Positions 35,533 to 43,409 of a stretch of DNA of 64,000 nt are shown one piece after another. Origin of the DNA: CAYYFX01 sp964571855 (GTDB lineage: Bacteria; ARS69). A program made the translations under genes and the position numbers. The stretch spans positions 1 through 64,000 of the forward strand of contig CAZNDO010000016.1 of the NCBI GenBank assembly GCA_964571855.1. Reading direction: 5' to 3'. How positions within the stretch are numbered: the stretch's first letter is position 1; each line of letters begins with the position of its first letter. The notes beneath the pieces are model-generated. The model was not told the DNA's origin. It saw nothing but the letters and a program-made list of their open reading frames with translations, and did no database searches.

Positions 35533-36969
35533 TCAGGGCTCCCGGAGGAACGGCGTCACGTCGTCCAGCCGCGCGGCGGAGTCCGCGGGCGCAGGCCCGG
35601 CGTCGTCGTCCGGCTCGCGGGCCGCGGCGCGGAGCGCCTCCGTCCAGCCGGCCTCGAGCGCCGACGTGGTGAGACGCGTCGCCTCGAAGACCGCGTCGCG
35701 GAACGGCGTGCCGCGCACGACCTCCCGCATGATCCGCTCCGGCGCCTGCGTTCCGGCCGCGAACGCGAGGTGGTCCACGAGCGAGCGCGCGAGCAGCGGG
35801 CCCTCGGGCGTGCGGAAGATCGAAGGGTCGAGCATCCGCGCGTAGGTCGGGACGCCGTCCCGGCGGAGCAGGGCGCGGAACCGCTGGTCCAGGTCCGGCG
35901 TGCCCGGGTGCACCGCCGCATGCACGAAGCCCTCCACGAACCAGCGCGGCGCGGCCGGGGCCGCGGGCGCGAGACGCACGAGACCCACCCAGCGCAGGGC
36001 CTCGCGCAACCCGGCCTCGCGCGTCAGCGCGGCGCTGCGTCCCGGCATCTCGAGGTACAGCAGGTCGGAGCCGCGGATGGAGCCGGTGACGAGCACGTGC
36101 AGCATCTCGCCGGTCGCGCGCTCCAGGCTTCCGTGATCCGGGAGCACGTGGATACGCAACGGCTTCAGCTTCAGGGAGAGCCGCTCCTGCATGCGCGCCG
36201 AGAACCCGCTCGCCAGATCGAACACCTCCTGTGCCGCCTTCTCCTCGCCGGGCGGGTACCGGAGCGTGATGTCGTTCCCCGCGATCTCCGGCCAGTCGTC
36301 CGTGGGCACGGGCGCCGCGGGCGCGAAGCGCGCGCCGCCGCCGAACAGGAGCGCGAGCCCGGCCATCCAGGCCGCCCACGGCGCCGCGCCCGCCACCGCG
36401 GCCGCCGGCCGCGGGACGCCGAACGCCCGCAGCCCCGCGTACGATCCGGCGGCCGCGAGCCAGACGAACGGGTTCGTCAGCGCGAGCGCAGCCCGCCCGA
36501 GCGGTCCCTCCGCGCCGGCGAACGCGCCCAGGTTCACCGGCGGGTCCGGCTGCCCGGTGCCGATCGCGAGCCCCGCCTTCACGAGCAGCCCCAGCGAGAC
36601 CGGCAGGGATGCCCACGCGGTCACGGCGAGGACACGGGCGAACGATGGCCGGGGGCGCGCCGGCAGCAGGAGCACCCACGCGAGCACCGCCGTAGCCACC
36701 ATGGCGATCACCGGCAGCAGGAGCGAGGCCGTGCGGAACGCCTGGTGGAGGTTCGCGCGGAGCTCGGTCTCCGGGAGCAGCGTGCGGTCCAGCATCGCGG
36801 GCACGACGTACGGGAACGCCTTGCGGACGGCGACCTCCACGTACGCGAGCGTGCAGCCGGTGAGCAGCACCAGCGGCAGCACGAAGCGCGGCTGGTCTTC
36901 CAGCCCGCGGAAGAACCGCGCGAGCCGCGACGCCGCGGCGGGAGGGGACGCGGCGTCCGCTCCGCTCAA
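35533..36969 (-). CDS. YIP1-like membrane protein with a degenerate peptidase-MA domain
   Basis: TTG 36969 lies seven bases after GGAGG and overlaps the pepP stop (TTGA); the product has 478 residues. The first 235 residues contain about five hydrophobic helices, similar to YIP1-domain proteins. The C-terminal half, from EIAGNDITLRYPPGEE, resembles gluzincin-like peptidase MA domains (IHVLPDHGSLERATG, PRWFVEGFVHAAVHPG). The expected HExxH is replaced by EALRWVGLVR, while the downstream WFVEG glutamate motif remains. It is therefore probably a non-catalytic binding protein on the periplasmic face. It is last in the trpF-aroC-pepP operon. Confidence 0.75.
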   Translation of the reverse strand: MSGADAASPPAAASRLARFFRGLEDQPRFVLPLVLLTGCTLAYVEVAVRKAFPYVVPAMLDRTLLPETELRANLHQAFRTASLLLPVIAMVATAVLAWVLLLPARPRPSFARVLAVTAWASLPVSLGLLVKAGLAIGTGQPDPPVNLGAFAGAEGPLGRAALALTNPFVWLAAAGSYAGLRAFGVPRPAAAVAGAAPWAAWMAGLALLFGGGARFAPAAPVPTDDWPEIAGNDITLRYPPGEEKAAQEVFDLASGFSARMQERLSLKLKPLRIHVLPDHGSLERATGEMLHVLVTGSIRGSDLLYLEMPGRSAALTREAGLREALRWVGLVRLAPAAPAAPRWFVEGFVHAAVHPGTPDLDQRFRALLRRDGVPTYARMLDPSIFRTPEGPLLARSLVDHLAFAAGTQAPERIMREVVRGTPFRDAVFEATRLTTSALEAGWTEALRAAAREPDDDAGPAPADSAARLDDVTPFLREP

Positions 36970-38066
36970 GCGCCGACCTCCACCAGCTCCTTCGCCGCCG
37001 GCGTGAGGTTCTCGAAGCCTCCGTCCGCCACGAGCACGGTGTCCTCGATGCGCACGCCGCCCACGCCGGGCACGTACACGCCGGGCTCGATCGTGAACGC
37101 CATGCCGGACTCCAGCACGATGGTGCTGGCGTCGTTCAGCCCGCCGCCGTCGTGCACGTCCAGGCCGATGGAGTGGCCGGTGCCGTGGATGAAGCGGCCG
37201 GCGAACTCCGACGCGTCCACCACGTCCGCCGCCGCGCGGTGCACGTCCCGGCCCGGGACCCCGGGCCGCGTCGCCGCGAGCGCGTTCGCCTGCGCGCGCT
37301 GCACCACGCCGTACATGGCGCGTTGCGCGTCGCTGGCGCGGCCGAACACCCACGTGCGCGTGATGTCGGAGCAGTAGTCGTCCAGCTTCGCGCCGAAATC
37401 CGCCAGCACGAAGTCGCCGCGCGCCAGGCGCACGTCGCCCGGCGAGTAGTGCGGTTCCGCCGCGCCCTTCCCGAAGGCCACGATGGTGGGGAACGCGGGC
37501 TGCGCGCCGTGCGCCTGCATCGCGTTCGCGATCCAGCCGGACAGCTCGCGCTCGGTCATGCCCTCGCGCAGCGCGCCCGGCAGCGCGTCGGCGACCTCGG
37601 CCACGAGCCGGCACGCCCGCCGGATCCGCGCGGCCTCCTCCGCGTCCTTCGTGAGCCGCGCGCGCGTGATCGCCGGCTCCACGTCCACGATCGTCGCGTC
37701 GGGCAGCAGCTCGCCGAGCAGCTTCACCTTCGACCACGGGACCGCCGGCGCGTTCACGCCGATGCGACGCGCGGGGCCCAGCACGGTCTTCAGCACCTCG
37801 CGGAACGCGGCCTGCGTGGCGAAGGCGAGGACGTCCGCGTCGGGCGCGGTGCGCGCGCTCTCCTCCTCCAGGCGCGACACGACGAGCGACGGGTGCGCGT
37901 CCGGGAACAGCACCGCCGCGCAGCCCTCGTAGCCGCCGCGCGACACGCCCGAGACGTAGCGGAACGTGGAGTCCGTGAAGTTCGCGCTGCCGTTCAGGAG
38001 CGCCACGGCGTCCACGGCGGTGCCGGGATCGAGCGCGGCGAAGATGCGGTCGGAACGGGTCTTCAT
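36966..38066 (-). CDS. M24 family Xaa-Pro peptidase
   Basis: The 366-residue enzyme has a creatinase-like N-terminal domain and a pita-bread catalytic domain. All five dinuclear metal ligands are visible: the two Asp in DFGAKLDDYCSDITRTW, His in FIHGTGHSIGLDVHD, Glu in FTIEPGVY and Glu in GVRIEDTVLV. It should cleave X-Pro bonds in peptides, as PepP or PepQ do. ATG 38066 overlaps the aroC stop (ATGA). Shikimate genes are often followed by such a peptidase (aroC/aroQ-pepP), so the linkage is not surprising. Confidence 0.93.
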   Translation of the reverse strand: MKTRSDRIFAALDPGTAVDAVALLNGSANFTDSTFRYVSGVSRGGYEGCAAVLFPDAHPSLVVSRLEEESARTAPDADVLAFATQAAFREVLKTVLGPARRIGVNAPAVPWSKVKLLGELLPDATIVDVEPAITRARLTKDAEEAARIRRACRLVAEVADALPGALREGMTERELSGWIANAMQAHGAQPAFPTIVAFGKGAAEPHYSPGDVRLARGDFVLADFGAKLDDYCSDITRTWVFGRASDAQRAMYGVVQRAQANALAATRPGVPGRDVHRAAADVVDASEFAGRFIHGTGHSIGLDVHDGGGLNDASTIVLESGMAFTIEPGVYVPGVGGVRIEDTVLVADGGFENLTPAAKELVEVGA

Positions 38067-39217
38067 TTCCCCTCCCCGGGTGCGGGGAACGCGGCGGCGA
38101 AGCGCCGTCGCGTCTCGTCCATGGTGTCGGCGCCGAAGCGCTCCAGGAACGCCGCGGCGATCTCGAAGCACACCACCGCCTCGGCGATGACGCTCGCGGC
38201 CGGCAGCGCGCAGATGTCGCTGCGCTCGTACGCGGCCTCCTCGGCCTCCTTCGTGCGCAGGTCCACCGAGCGGAGCCGCCTGCCCAGCGTGGAGATCGGC
38301 TTCTTCGCGCCGCGCACGACGAGCGTCTCGCCGTTCGTCATCCCGCCCTCCAGGCCGCCGGCGCGGTTCGAGCCCCGGCGGAAGCCGCGCCGGGGCGTCC
38401 CGGCGAGCGCGGGATCCCAGAAGATCTCGTCGTGCACGGCGGACCCGCGCTGCGTCGCCACGCGGAACGCGTGCCCGATCTCCACGCCCTTCACCGCCTG
38501 GATGCCCAGGACCGCGGCGGCCAGCCGCGCGTCGAGGCGGTCCTCGCGCCGGAAGCACGAGCCCAGCCCGGCCGGCAGCCCCGCCACGCGCACCTCGAAG
38601 ATCCCGCCGACCGTGTCGCCGTCGCGCTTCGCCGCGTCGATGCTCGCCTTCATCGCCGCCTCCGCGCGCGCGTCCGGGCACGCGACCTCGCTCGCGTCGC
38701 GCCGTGCCACGAGATCCGCGAGCGGCAGATCCTCCGGCACGTCCGCGTCCACGCCGCCCAGGTGCACCACGAAGCCGGCCGCCTCGATGCCGAACTCGGC
38801 CAGCAGGCCTTTCGCGAACGCTCCCGCGGCGGTGCGCGCGGCCGTCTCCCGCGCGCTCGCGCGCTCCAGCACCGGGCGGCAGTCGTCCGTGTCCCACTTC
38901 AGCGCGCCGGCGAGATCCGCGTGCCCCGGGCGCGGCCGGTGCAGCGGCGGCGACTCGTCCAGGCGCGCGTCGCGATTCGCGATCCGCAGCGCGAGCGGCG
39001 AGCCGATGGCGCGCCCGCGCAGCACGCCGGTCAGCACTTCCACCCGGTCCGTCTCGATCTTCTGCCGGCCGCCGCGCCCGTAGCCGCCCTGCCGGCGCCG
39101 GAGCATGTCGTCCGCCAGCGCCACGGGCAGCGCGAACCCGGACGGCAGCCCCTCGATCTGCACGATGAGGCACGTGCCATGGCTCTCGCCTGCGGTCGTG
39201 TAGGTCAGCCGGCTCAT
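38063..39217 (-). CDS. aroC: Chorismate synthase
   Basis: This 384-residue enzyme forms chorismate from EPSP using reduced FMN. It starts with the family signature RLTYTTAGESHG and contains RQGGYGRGGRQKIETD, RPRPGHADLAGALKW, the RASARETAARTAAGAFAK motif and the GSNRAGGLEGGMTNGE signature. ATG 39217 overlaps the trpF stop by four bases and the gene overlaps the peptidase gene by four, so expression is coupled along the operon. Confidence 0.98.
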   Translation of the reverse strand: MSRLTYTTAGESHGTCLIVQIEGLPSGFALPVALADDMLRRRQGGYGRGGRQKIETDRVEVLTGVLRGRAIGSPLALRIANRDARLDESPPLHRPRPGHADLAGALKWDTDDCRPVLERASARETAARTAAGAFAKGLLAEFGIEAAGFVVHLGGVDADVPEDLPLADLVARRDASEVACPDARAEAAMKASIDAAKRDGDTVGGIFEVRVAGLPAGLGSCFRREDRLDARLAAAVLGIQAVKGVEIGHAFRVATQRGSAVHDEIFWDPALAGTPRRGFRRGSNRAGGLEGGMTNGETLVVRGAKKPISTLGRRLRSVDLRTKEAEEAAYERSDICALPAASVIAEAVVCFEIAAAFLERFGADTMDETRRRFAAAFPAPGEGK

Positions 39218-39846
39218 GCGGCGCCGTCCCGCGCGCGCACCGCCGCCACGAAGGCGCGGATTCGCTCCGGATCCTTCGCGCCGGGCGACTCCTCCACGCC
39301 GGTCGAAACGTCCACGCCCCAGGGCGACGCCTCGACCAGCGCCCGGTCCACGTTGTCCGGCGTGAGGCCCCCGGCCAGGATCAACCGGCCGAGCCTCCCG
39401 GCACGTGCGGCGAGTCGCCAATCGAACGTTCGTCCGGTCCCGCCGGGCGCGTCGGGCGAATAGGCGTCGAGCAGGAAGGTGTCGACCCCGGCATCCCGGA
39501 TCGTGTCCAGGACGTCCTCGTCCCGCGCCCGGAACGCGCGCAGGACCTTGGGGCCGAAGAGGTCCCCGAGCAGGGGGTCGGGTGGCGAGTGCACCTGCAC
39601 GCGGTCCACCTCGGAGCCGGCCACCGCCCGCGCGATCTCGGCGGGCGACTCGTCCACGAACACGCCGACGCGCAGGACGTGCGGCGGCAGGGTCCGGCCG
39701 ATGCGACGGGCATCCTCCGGCGTCACGCGGCGCGGGCTGGGCGTGAGGATGAACCCCACGGCGTCCGCGCCCGCGTCGGCCGCGGCGCGCGCGTCGGCGA
39801 GGCGGGTGATCCCGCAGATCTTGATCCAACGTCGCGGCTGGGTCAT
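39214..39846 (-). CDS. trpF: Phosphoribosylanthranilate isomerase
   Basis: A 210-residue TIM-barrel enzyme of tryptophan synthesis. Family motifs are clear: IKICGIT near the N-terminus with the catalytic Cys, GADAVGFILTPSPRRVTPEDA, RVGVFVDES, VQVH, and LILAGGLTPDNVDRAL and GVDVSTGVEESPGAKD at the phosphate site. It is first in the operon, transcribed away from the HD-GYP gene; other trp genes are not in the window. Confidence 0.97.
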   Translation of the reverse strand: MTQPRRWIKICGITRLADARAAADAGADAVGFILTPSPRRVTPEDARRIGRTLPPHVLRVGVFVDESPAEIARAVAGSEVDRVQVHSPPDPLLGDLFGPKVLRAFRARDEDVLDTIRDAGVDTFLLDAYSPDAPGGTGRTFDWRLAARAGRLGRLILAGGLTPDNVDRALVEASPWGVDVSTGVEESPGAKDPERIRAFVAAVRARDGAA

Positions 39847-40002
39847 GCGGCCCCCGGGGGCAGGGCGGGAGCCTAGAGGGGGTGCCGGACGGTGTCAAAC
39901 CGCCGCGCGACGCCCGCGGCAACGCCGGGCCGGCGCGGATCTTAACCCTGCATCGGGAATTGCCGATGGCCGAGGCAGCGCGGAAACCACCCGGAACCCG
40001 GG

Positions 40003-41925
40003 ATGCCCATGACGTTGCGGTCAGCACGGATCCTGCTCGTCGAACCGGACCACGAGGCCCGGCTCGTCCTGGACCGCTTCCTGGAGCGCGCCGGGCACGA
40101 GGTGGCGAGCGTCGAGGACGTGGACGACGCGCGCCGCCTGCTCGAGGACGGGCTGCTTCCCGACGTGATCGTGACCGGCGGGGCCCGCGGCGAAGGGCTT
40201 CGCGAGCTGGCGCCGGGAGCCGCGCACCTGCCGATCCCGACGTCCGCCGCGGTGGACGGCGCCGGCGGCGGGCCGGACGCCGCGCCGACCCGCGATGCCG
40301 ACGAGCTGGCCCGGCGCGTCGAGGAGATCCTGCTCGATGCCCGCCCGGCGCCGACGCCGGATCCCGCGAGCGCCTGCCTGGACCTCGTCCGCCGCCTGGC
40401 CAGCGTCCTGCCGAGCCTGCGCTCCACCGAGGCGCGCTGCGATGTCGTGACGGAAGCCTTCGACGCGTACTTCGGCGTGCGCGGATCGCTCGTGGTCCGG
40501 CGCGACGCCAGGAGCGGCCACTGGGTGGAGGCGGCGCAGGGCCTGGACGCCGGCCTCGCGCAGGCGGCGTCGGCGGAGCTGGCCCGGCGTACGCGCGGGC
40601 GCGGCCTGCGCCCGTTCCTCACGCGAGTCGCGCACGACGGTGCGCTCCACGAACTGGCCGGCTTCGCCGTGCAGTCCGGCGCCGAGGAGACCGACCTGGC
40701 GCTGGTGCTGCGCGATCCCCCGCCGCCGGGCGCGCTGCGCGAGACGTTCGTGAGCCTGGTCGGCAGCGCCCTGCGCGCCGCGATGGCGAGTGACGAGCTG
40801 GATCGCACGCGCGCGCTGCTGGAGGCGCGCACGCGCAGCCTGCGCAGCCTGCACGAGATGTCGCACGCGTTCACGCGCGTGGGCTCGCGAGGCCTGCTCG
40901 GGCGGGAGATCCTGCGCGCGACGCACCGGGAGCTGCAGATGCCGCGCTCCGCGCTGTTCCTGCGTCGTGATGCGAACGACTCCATGCTCTCCGCGCTCGC
41001 GATGGAAGGACTGCCGGCGCAGGCGCTGGAACGCATCGGGCTCAACGCGCAGCACGGAGTGGGCGCGTACTGCTTCCAGCAGGCGGGTGTCACGCGTCTC
41101 ACCGCGATCCCGCCCGACGGGGTGGCGCTGCGCGAGCTGCAGCGCCTGGGCGATGCCGGATTGCAGTGGGCGATGCCGCTCCGCTCGGAGGGCACGGGCC
41201 TCGGGCTCCTGTTCTTCGGGAACCGGGAGGACGCGGCCGACCTGGACATCCGCGAGTCGCAGGCGCTCGAGTCCCTCGCCGAGGCGGCATCGAGCTCGCT
41301 GCGGTGCCTGCAGCGCGACGAGAGCCTGCGCGACGTGGCCCTCGCCTCCACCCTCGGCCTCGTGGCCGCGCTCGAGCTGCGGCACCCCGCGGACCGCGGC
41401 CACGCCCTGCGGGTCGCGCGCGGCGCGGTGCTCGTCGGACGCGCCCTCGGCCTCGGCGCCCGGGAGCTGCGGGATCTGGCGCTCGCCGGCCTCCTGCACG
41501 ACGTGGGCAAGCTGGCCGTTCCCGGGGACCCCCGTCGCGGCCCGGAGGCGGATCCGCGCCGGCTCCGCATGCACCCGCTGCTCGGCTCGCGGATCCTGTC
41601 GCGATGCCGGCCCTCGCCGGGGGTCCTGCAGGGCGTGGAGCAGCACCACGAGCGTATCGACGGCCACGGCTTCCCTTACGGGCTGCGTGGCGACAGCATC
41701 CACGTCTTCGGGCGGATCCTGGCCGTCGCGGACTGCTGGGACCGGTGGCGCGCGTCGGACGGGGGGACCGACCCCGAACGCTCGCTGGCGCGCCTGGAAG
41801 CCGGCGCCGGCCTGTTGTTCGATCCCGCGGTCGTGACGGTCTTCTGCGCCGAGGTCGTCCGCGGCGCCTCCACCGAGGCCGCCGGCGGCGAGGAGTGGTT
41901 CGAGGAGGTCCTGACGGCCCCCTGA
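40003..41925 (+). CDS. HD-GYP-type phosphohydrolase with degenerate receiver and GAF-like region
   Basis: The 640-residue protein begins with a receiver-like fold (ILLVEPDHEARLVLDRFLERAGHEVASVED) in which the phosphoacceptor Asp is missing: the expected LTD motif reads VTGG. Two GAF-like segments follow at about 120-250 and 285-430. The C-terminal HD-GYP domain contains LLHDVGKLAVPGDP and QHHERIDGHGFPYGLRG, with HD, HHE and a GFP in place of GYP. HD-GYP proteins hydrolyse cyclic di-GMP to GMP. The metal-binding residues look intact, so activity is plausible and its input would be small-molecule or protein binding rather than phosphorylation. It stands alone, upstream of the REC-STAS gene. Confidence 0.88.
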   Translation: MPMTLRSARILLVEPDHEARLVLDRFLERAGHEVASVEDVDDARRLLEDGLLPDVIVTGGARGEGLRELAPGAAHLPIPTSAAVDGAGGGPDAAPTRDADELARRVEEILLDARPAPTPDPASACLDLVRRLASVLPSLRSTEARCDVVTEAFDAYFGVRGSLVVRRDARSGHWVEAAQGLDAGLAQAASAELARRTRGRGLRPFLTRVAHDGALHELAGFAVQSGAEETDLALVLRDPPPPGALRETFVSLVGSALRAAMASDELDRTRALLEARTRSLRSLHEMSHAFTRVGSRGLLGREILRATHRELQMPRSALFLRRDANDSMLSALAMEGLPAQALERIGLNAQHGVGAYCFQQAGVTRLTAIPPDGVALRELQRLGDAGLQWAMPLRSEGTGLGLLFFGNREDAADLDIRESQALESLAEAASSSLRCLQRDESLRDVALASTLGLVAALELRHPADRGHALRVARGAVLVGRALGLGARELRDLALAGLLHDVGKLAVPGDPRRGPEADPRRLRMHPLLGSRILSRCRPSPGVLQGVEQHHERIDGHGFPYGLRGDSIHVFGRILAVADCWDRWRASDGGTDPERSLARLEAGAGLLFDPAVVTVFCAEVVRGASTEAAGGEEWFEEVLTAP

Positions 41926-42079
41926 CCGCGGTCCGGCCTCCCCGGCGCGGATCGGACCGGACCGGCCGCCGACCCCGCGGAGGGGTTCCAGGCCCCACCT
42001 TCAGGCCGGTCGCCGCCCGTCCGATAGAACCATCGGAGCTCCCGCGGGCAACCGCATCGTCCCTCCTGCCGGACCGGTC

Positions 42080-43399
42080 ATGGCTCGCATCCTCGTCGTC
42101 GACGATGTTCGATTCATCTCGCAGATGATCGCCGGCGTCTTCGAACGCATCGGCCACGCCGTGGACACCGCCGCCGACGGCGAGGAGGCCCTCAAGAAGG
42201 CCCTCGCCATGATCCCCGACCTGATCGTGATGGACGTGGCGATGCCGAAGCTCGATGGCCTCGAGGTGACCCGTCGCCTCCGCGCCAACGACCGGTGCCG
42301 GGACATCCCGGTCCTCCTGGTCACGTCCCGGGCCGATGCCGGCACGCTGACCGCGGCGGCGCAGGCCGGGGTGGACGATCACCTTGCGAAGCCCTTCGAG
42401 GCTACCGCGCTGCTCGCCAAGTCCACCCGGTTGCTGGGCGGCTATCCGATCACGTTCGATCTCGAGCTGCACGGCGAGGTTGCCGTCGTGACCGCGCTGC
42501 CGGAGGAAATCGGGGCATCCGCGGTGGACCAGATCCGGCCCGCGCTCGAGCACGCGCGCTCCGCGTCCTTCGGCTGCGTGCTGCTGGACCTCACGCGTGT
42601 CGAGCGCGTGGACTCGCAGGTGGCCGACGCCATCCTGAGCTTCGAGGAGGAGTTCCGGATGGAGGGCGGATCGCTCGACCTCGTGAAGCCGAAGGCGGGA
42701 CTGGGCGTTCGGCAGTTCCTCGGTCTGGTGACGCCGCGCCTGCGGATCCACGACGACGTGGCCACCGCGCGCAAGGCGCTGGGGCTCCCGGAGCACGGGG
42801 TCGGGCAGTCGATCCCGCCGCCGCGTCGCCCCGTGAGCCGCCCCGCGGCGCCCGCGCCGGCGCCGCAGGCCGCCGGAGGCGGAAGCGGCGCGGCGGCGCC
42901 GGTGACGGTCGCCGCCGCGCCACCCCGTCCGGCCGCCACGGCCGCCGCCGCGAAAGCCCCGGCTCCGGCTCCGCCCCCGGCCGCAGCTCCGGCGACCGTT
43001 CCCGCCACCGCCCCGCCGGCGGCCGAGGCCGCGCGCCGCGCACCCGCGCGCCCGGGGGAGGCCCCGCACGCGGCCGTGACGCGGACCGGGGCGGCCCGCG
43101 GCGTCGTCGTCGAGTCCCATCCGCAGGCCACGATCTTCCGGATCTCGCGGACGAGCCTGGACGACGAGGTGCTCACACTGCTCCACGAGGAGGCGGTTCG
43201 CGCGCCGCGCGCGATGCTGCTCGAGCTGACCGCGATGGACGCCATGGACGCCGACCACGCGCGCGCGGTGGGCGACGTGGCGGCCGAACTGGCCGCCGCC
43301 GGTGGCTCCCTGCGCGTGGTGAACCCGCGCCCCGGCGTGGAGGCGGCGCTTGCCGCGGCCGGCTTCGCCTCGATCGTGCTGCGGACGCGCCGCGGCTAG
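42080..43399 (+). CDS. Receiver protein with two STAS-like domains
   Basis: The 439-residue protein has a complete receiver domain (residues 1-120): acidic pair in VVDDV, phosphoacceptor D52 in IVMDVAMPKLDG, and Lys in AKPFEA. A STAS-like domain follows (VVTALPEEIGASAVDQIRPALEHA, CVLLDLTRVERVDSQVADAILSFEEEF). A 110-residue Ala/Pro-rich linker then leads to a second, similar domain (LDDEVLTLLHEEAVRAPRAMLLELTAMDAMDADHARAVGDVAAEL). STAS domains act as switches binding partner proteins, often anti-sigma or stressosome components. The fusion suggests that phosphorylation controls partner binding. No obvious cognate kinase adjoins it. Confidence 0.85.
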   Translation: MARILVVDDVRFISQMIAGVFERIGHAVDTAADGEEALKKALAMIPDLIVMDVAMPKLDGLEVTRRLRANDRCRDIPVLLVTSRADAGTLTAAAQAGVDDHLAKPFEATALLAKSTRLLGGYPITFDLELHGEVAVVTALPEEIGASAVDQIRPALEHARSASFGCVLLDLTRVERVDSQVADAILSFEEEFRMEGGSLDLVKPKAGLGVRQFLGLVTPRLRIHDDVATARKALGLPEHGVGQSIPPPRRPVSRPAAPAPAPQAAGGGSGAAAPVTVAAAPPRPAATAAAAKAPAPAPPPAAAPATVPATAPPAAEAARRAPARPGEAPHAAVTRTGAARGVVVESHPQATIFRISRTSLDDEVLTLLHEEAVRAPRAMLLELTAMDAMDADHARAVGDVAAELAAAGGSLRVVNPRPGVEAALAAAGFASIVLRTRRG

Positions 43400-43409
43400 C
43401 GTCGCCTCC

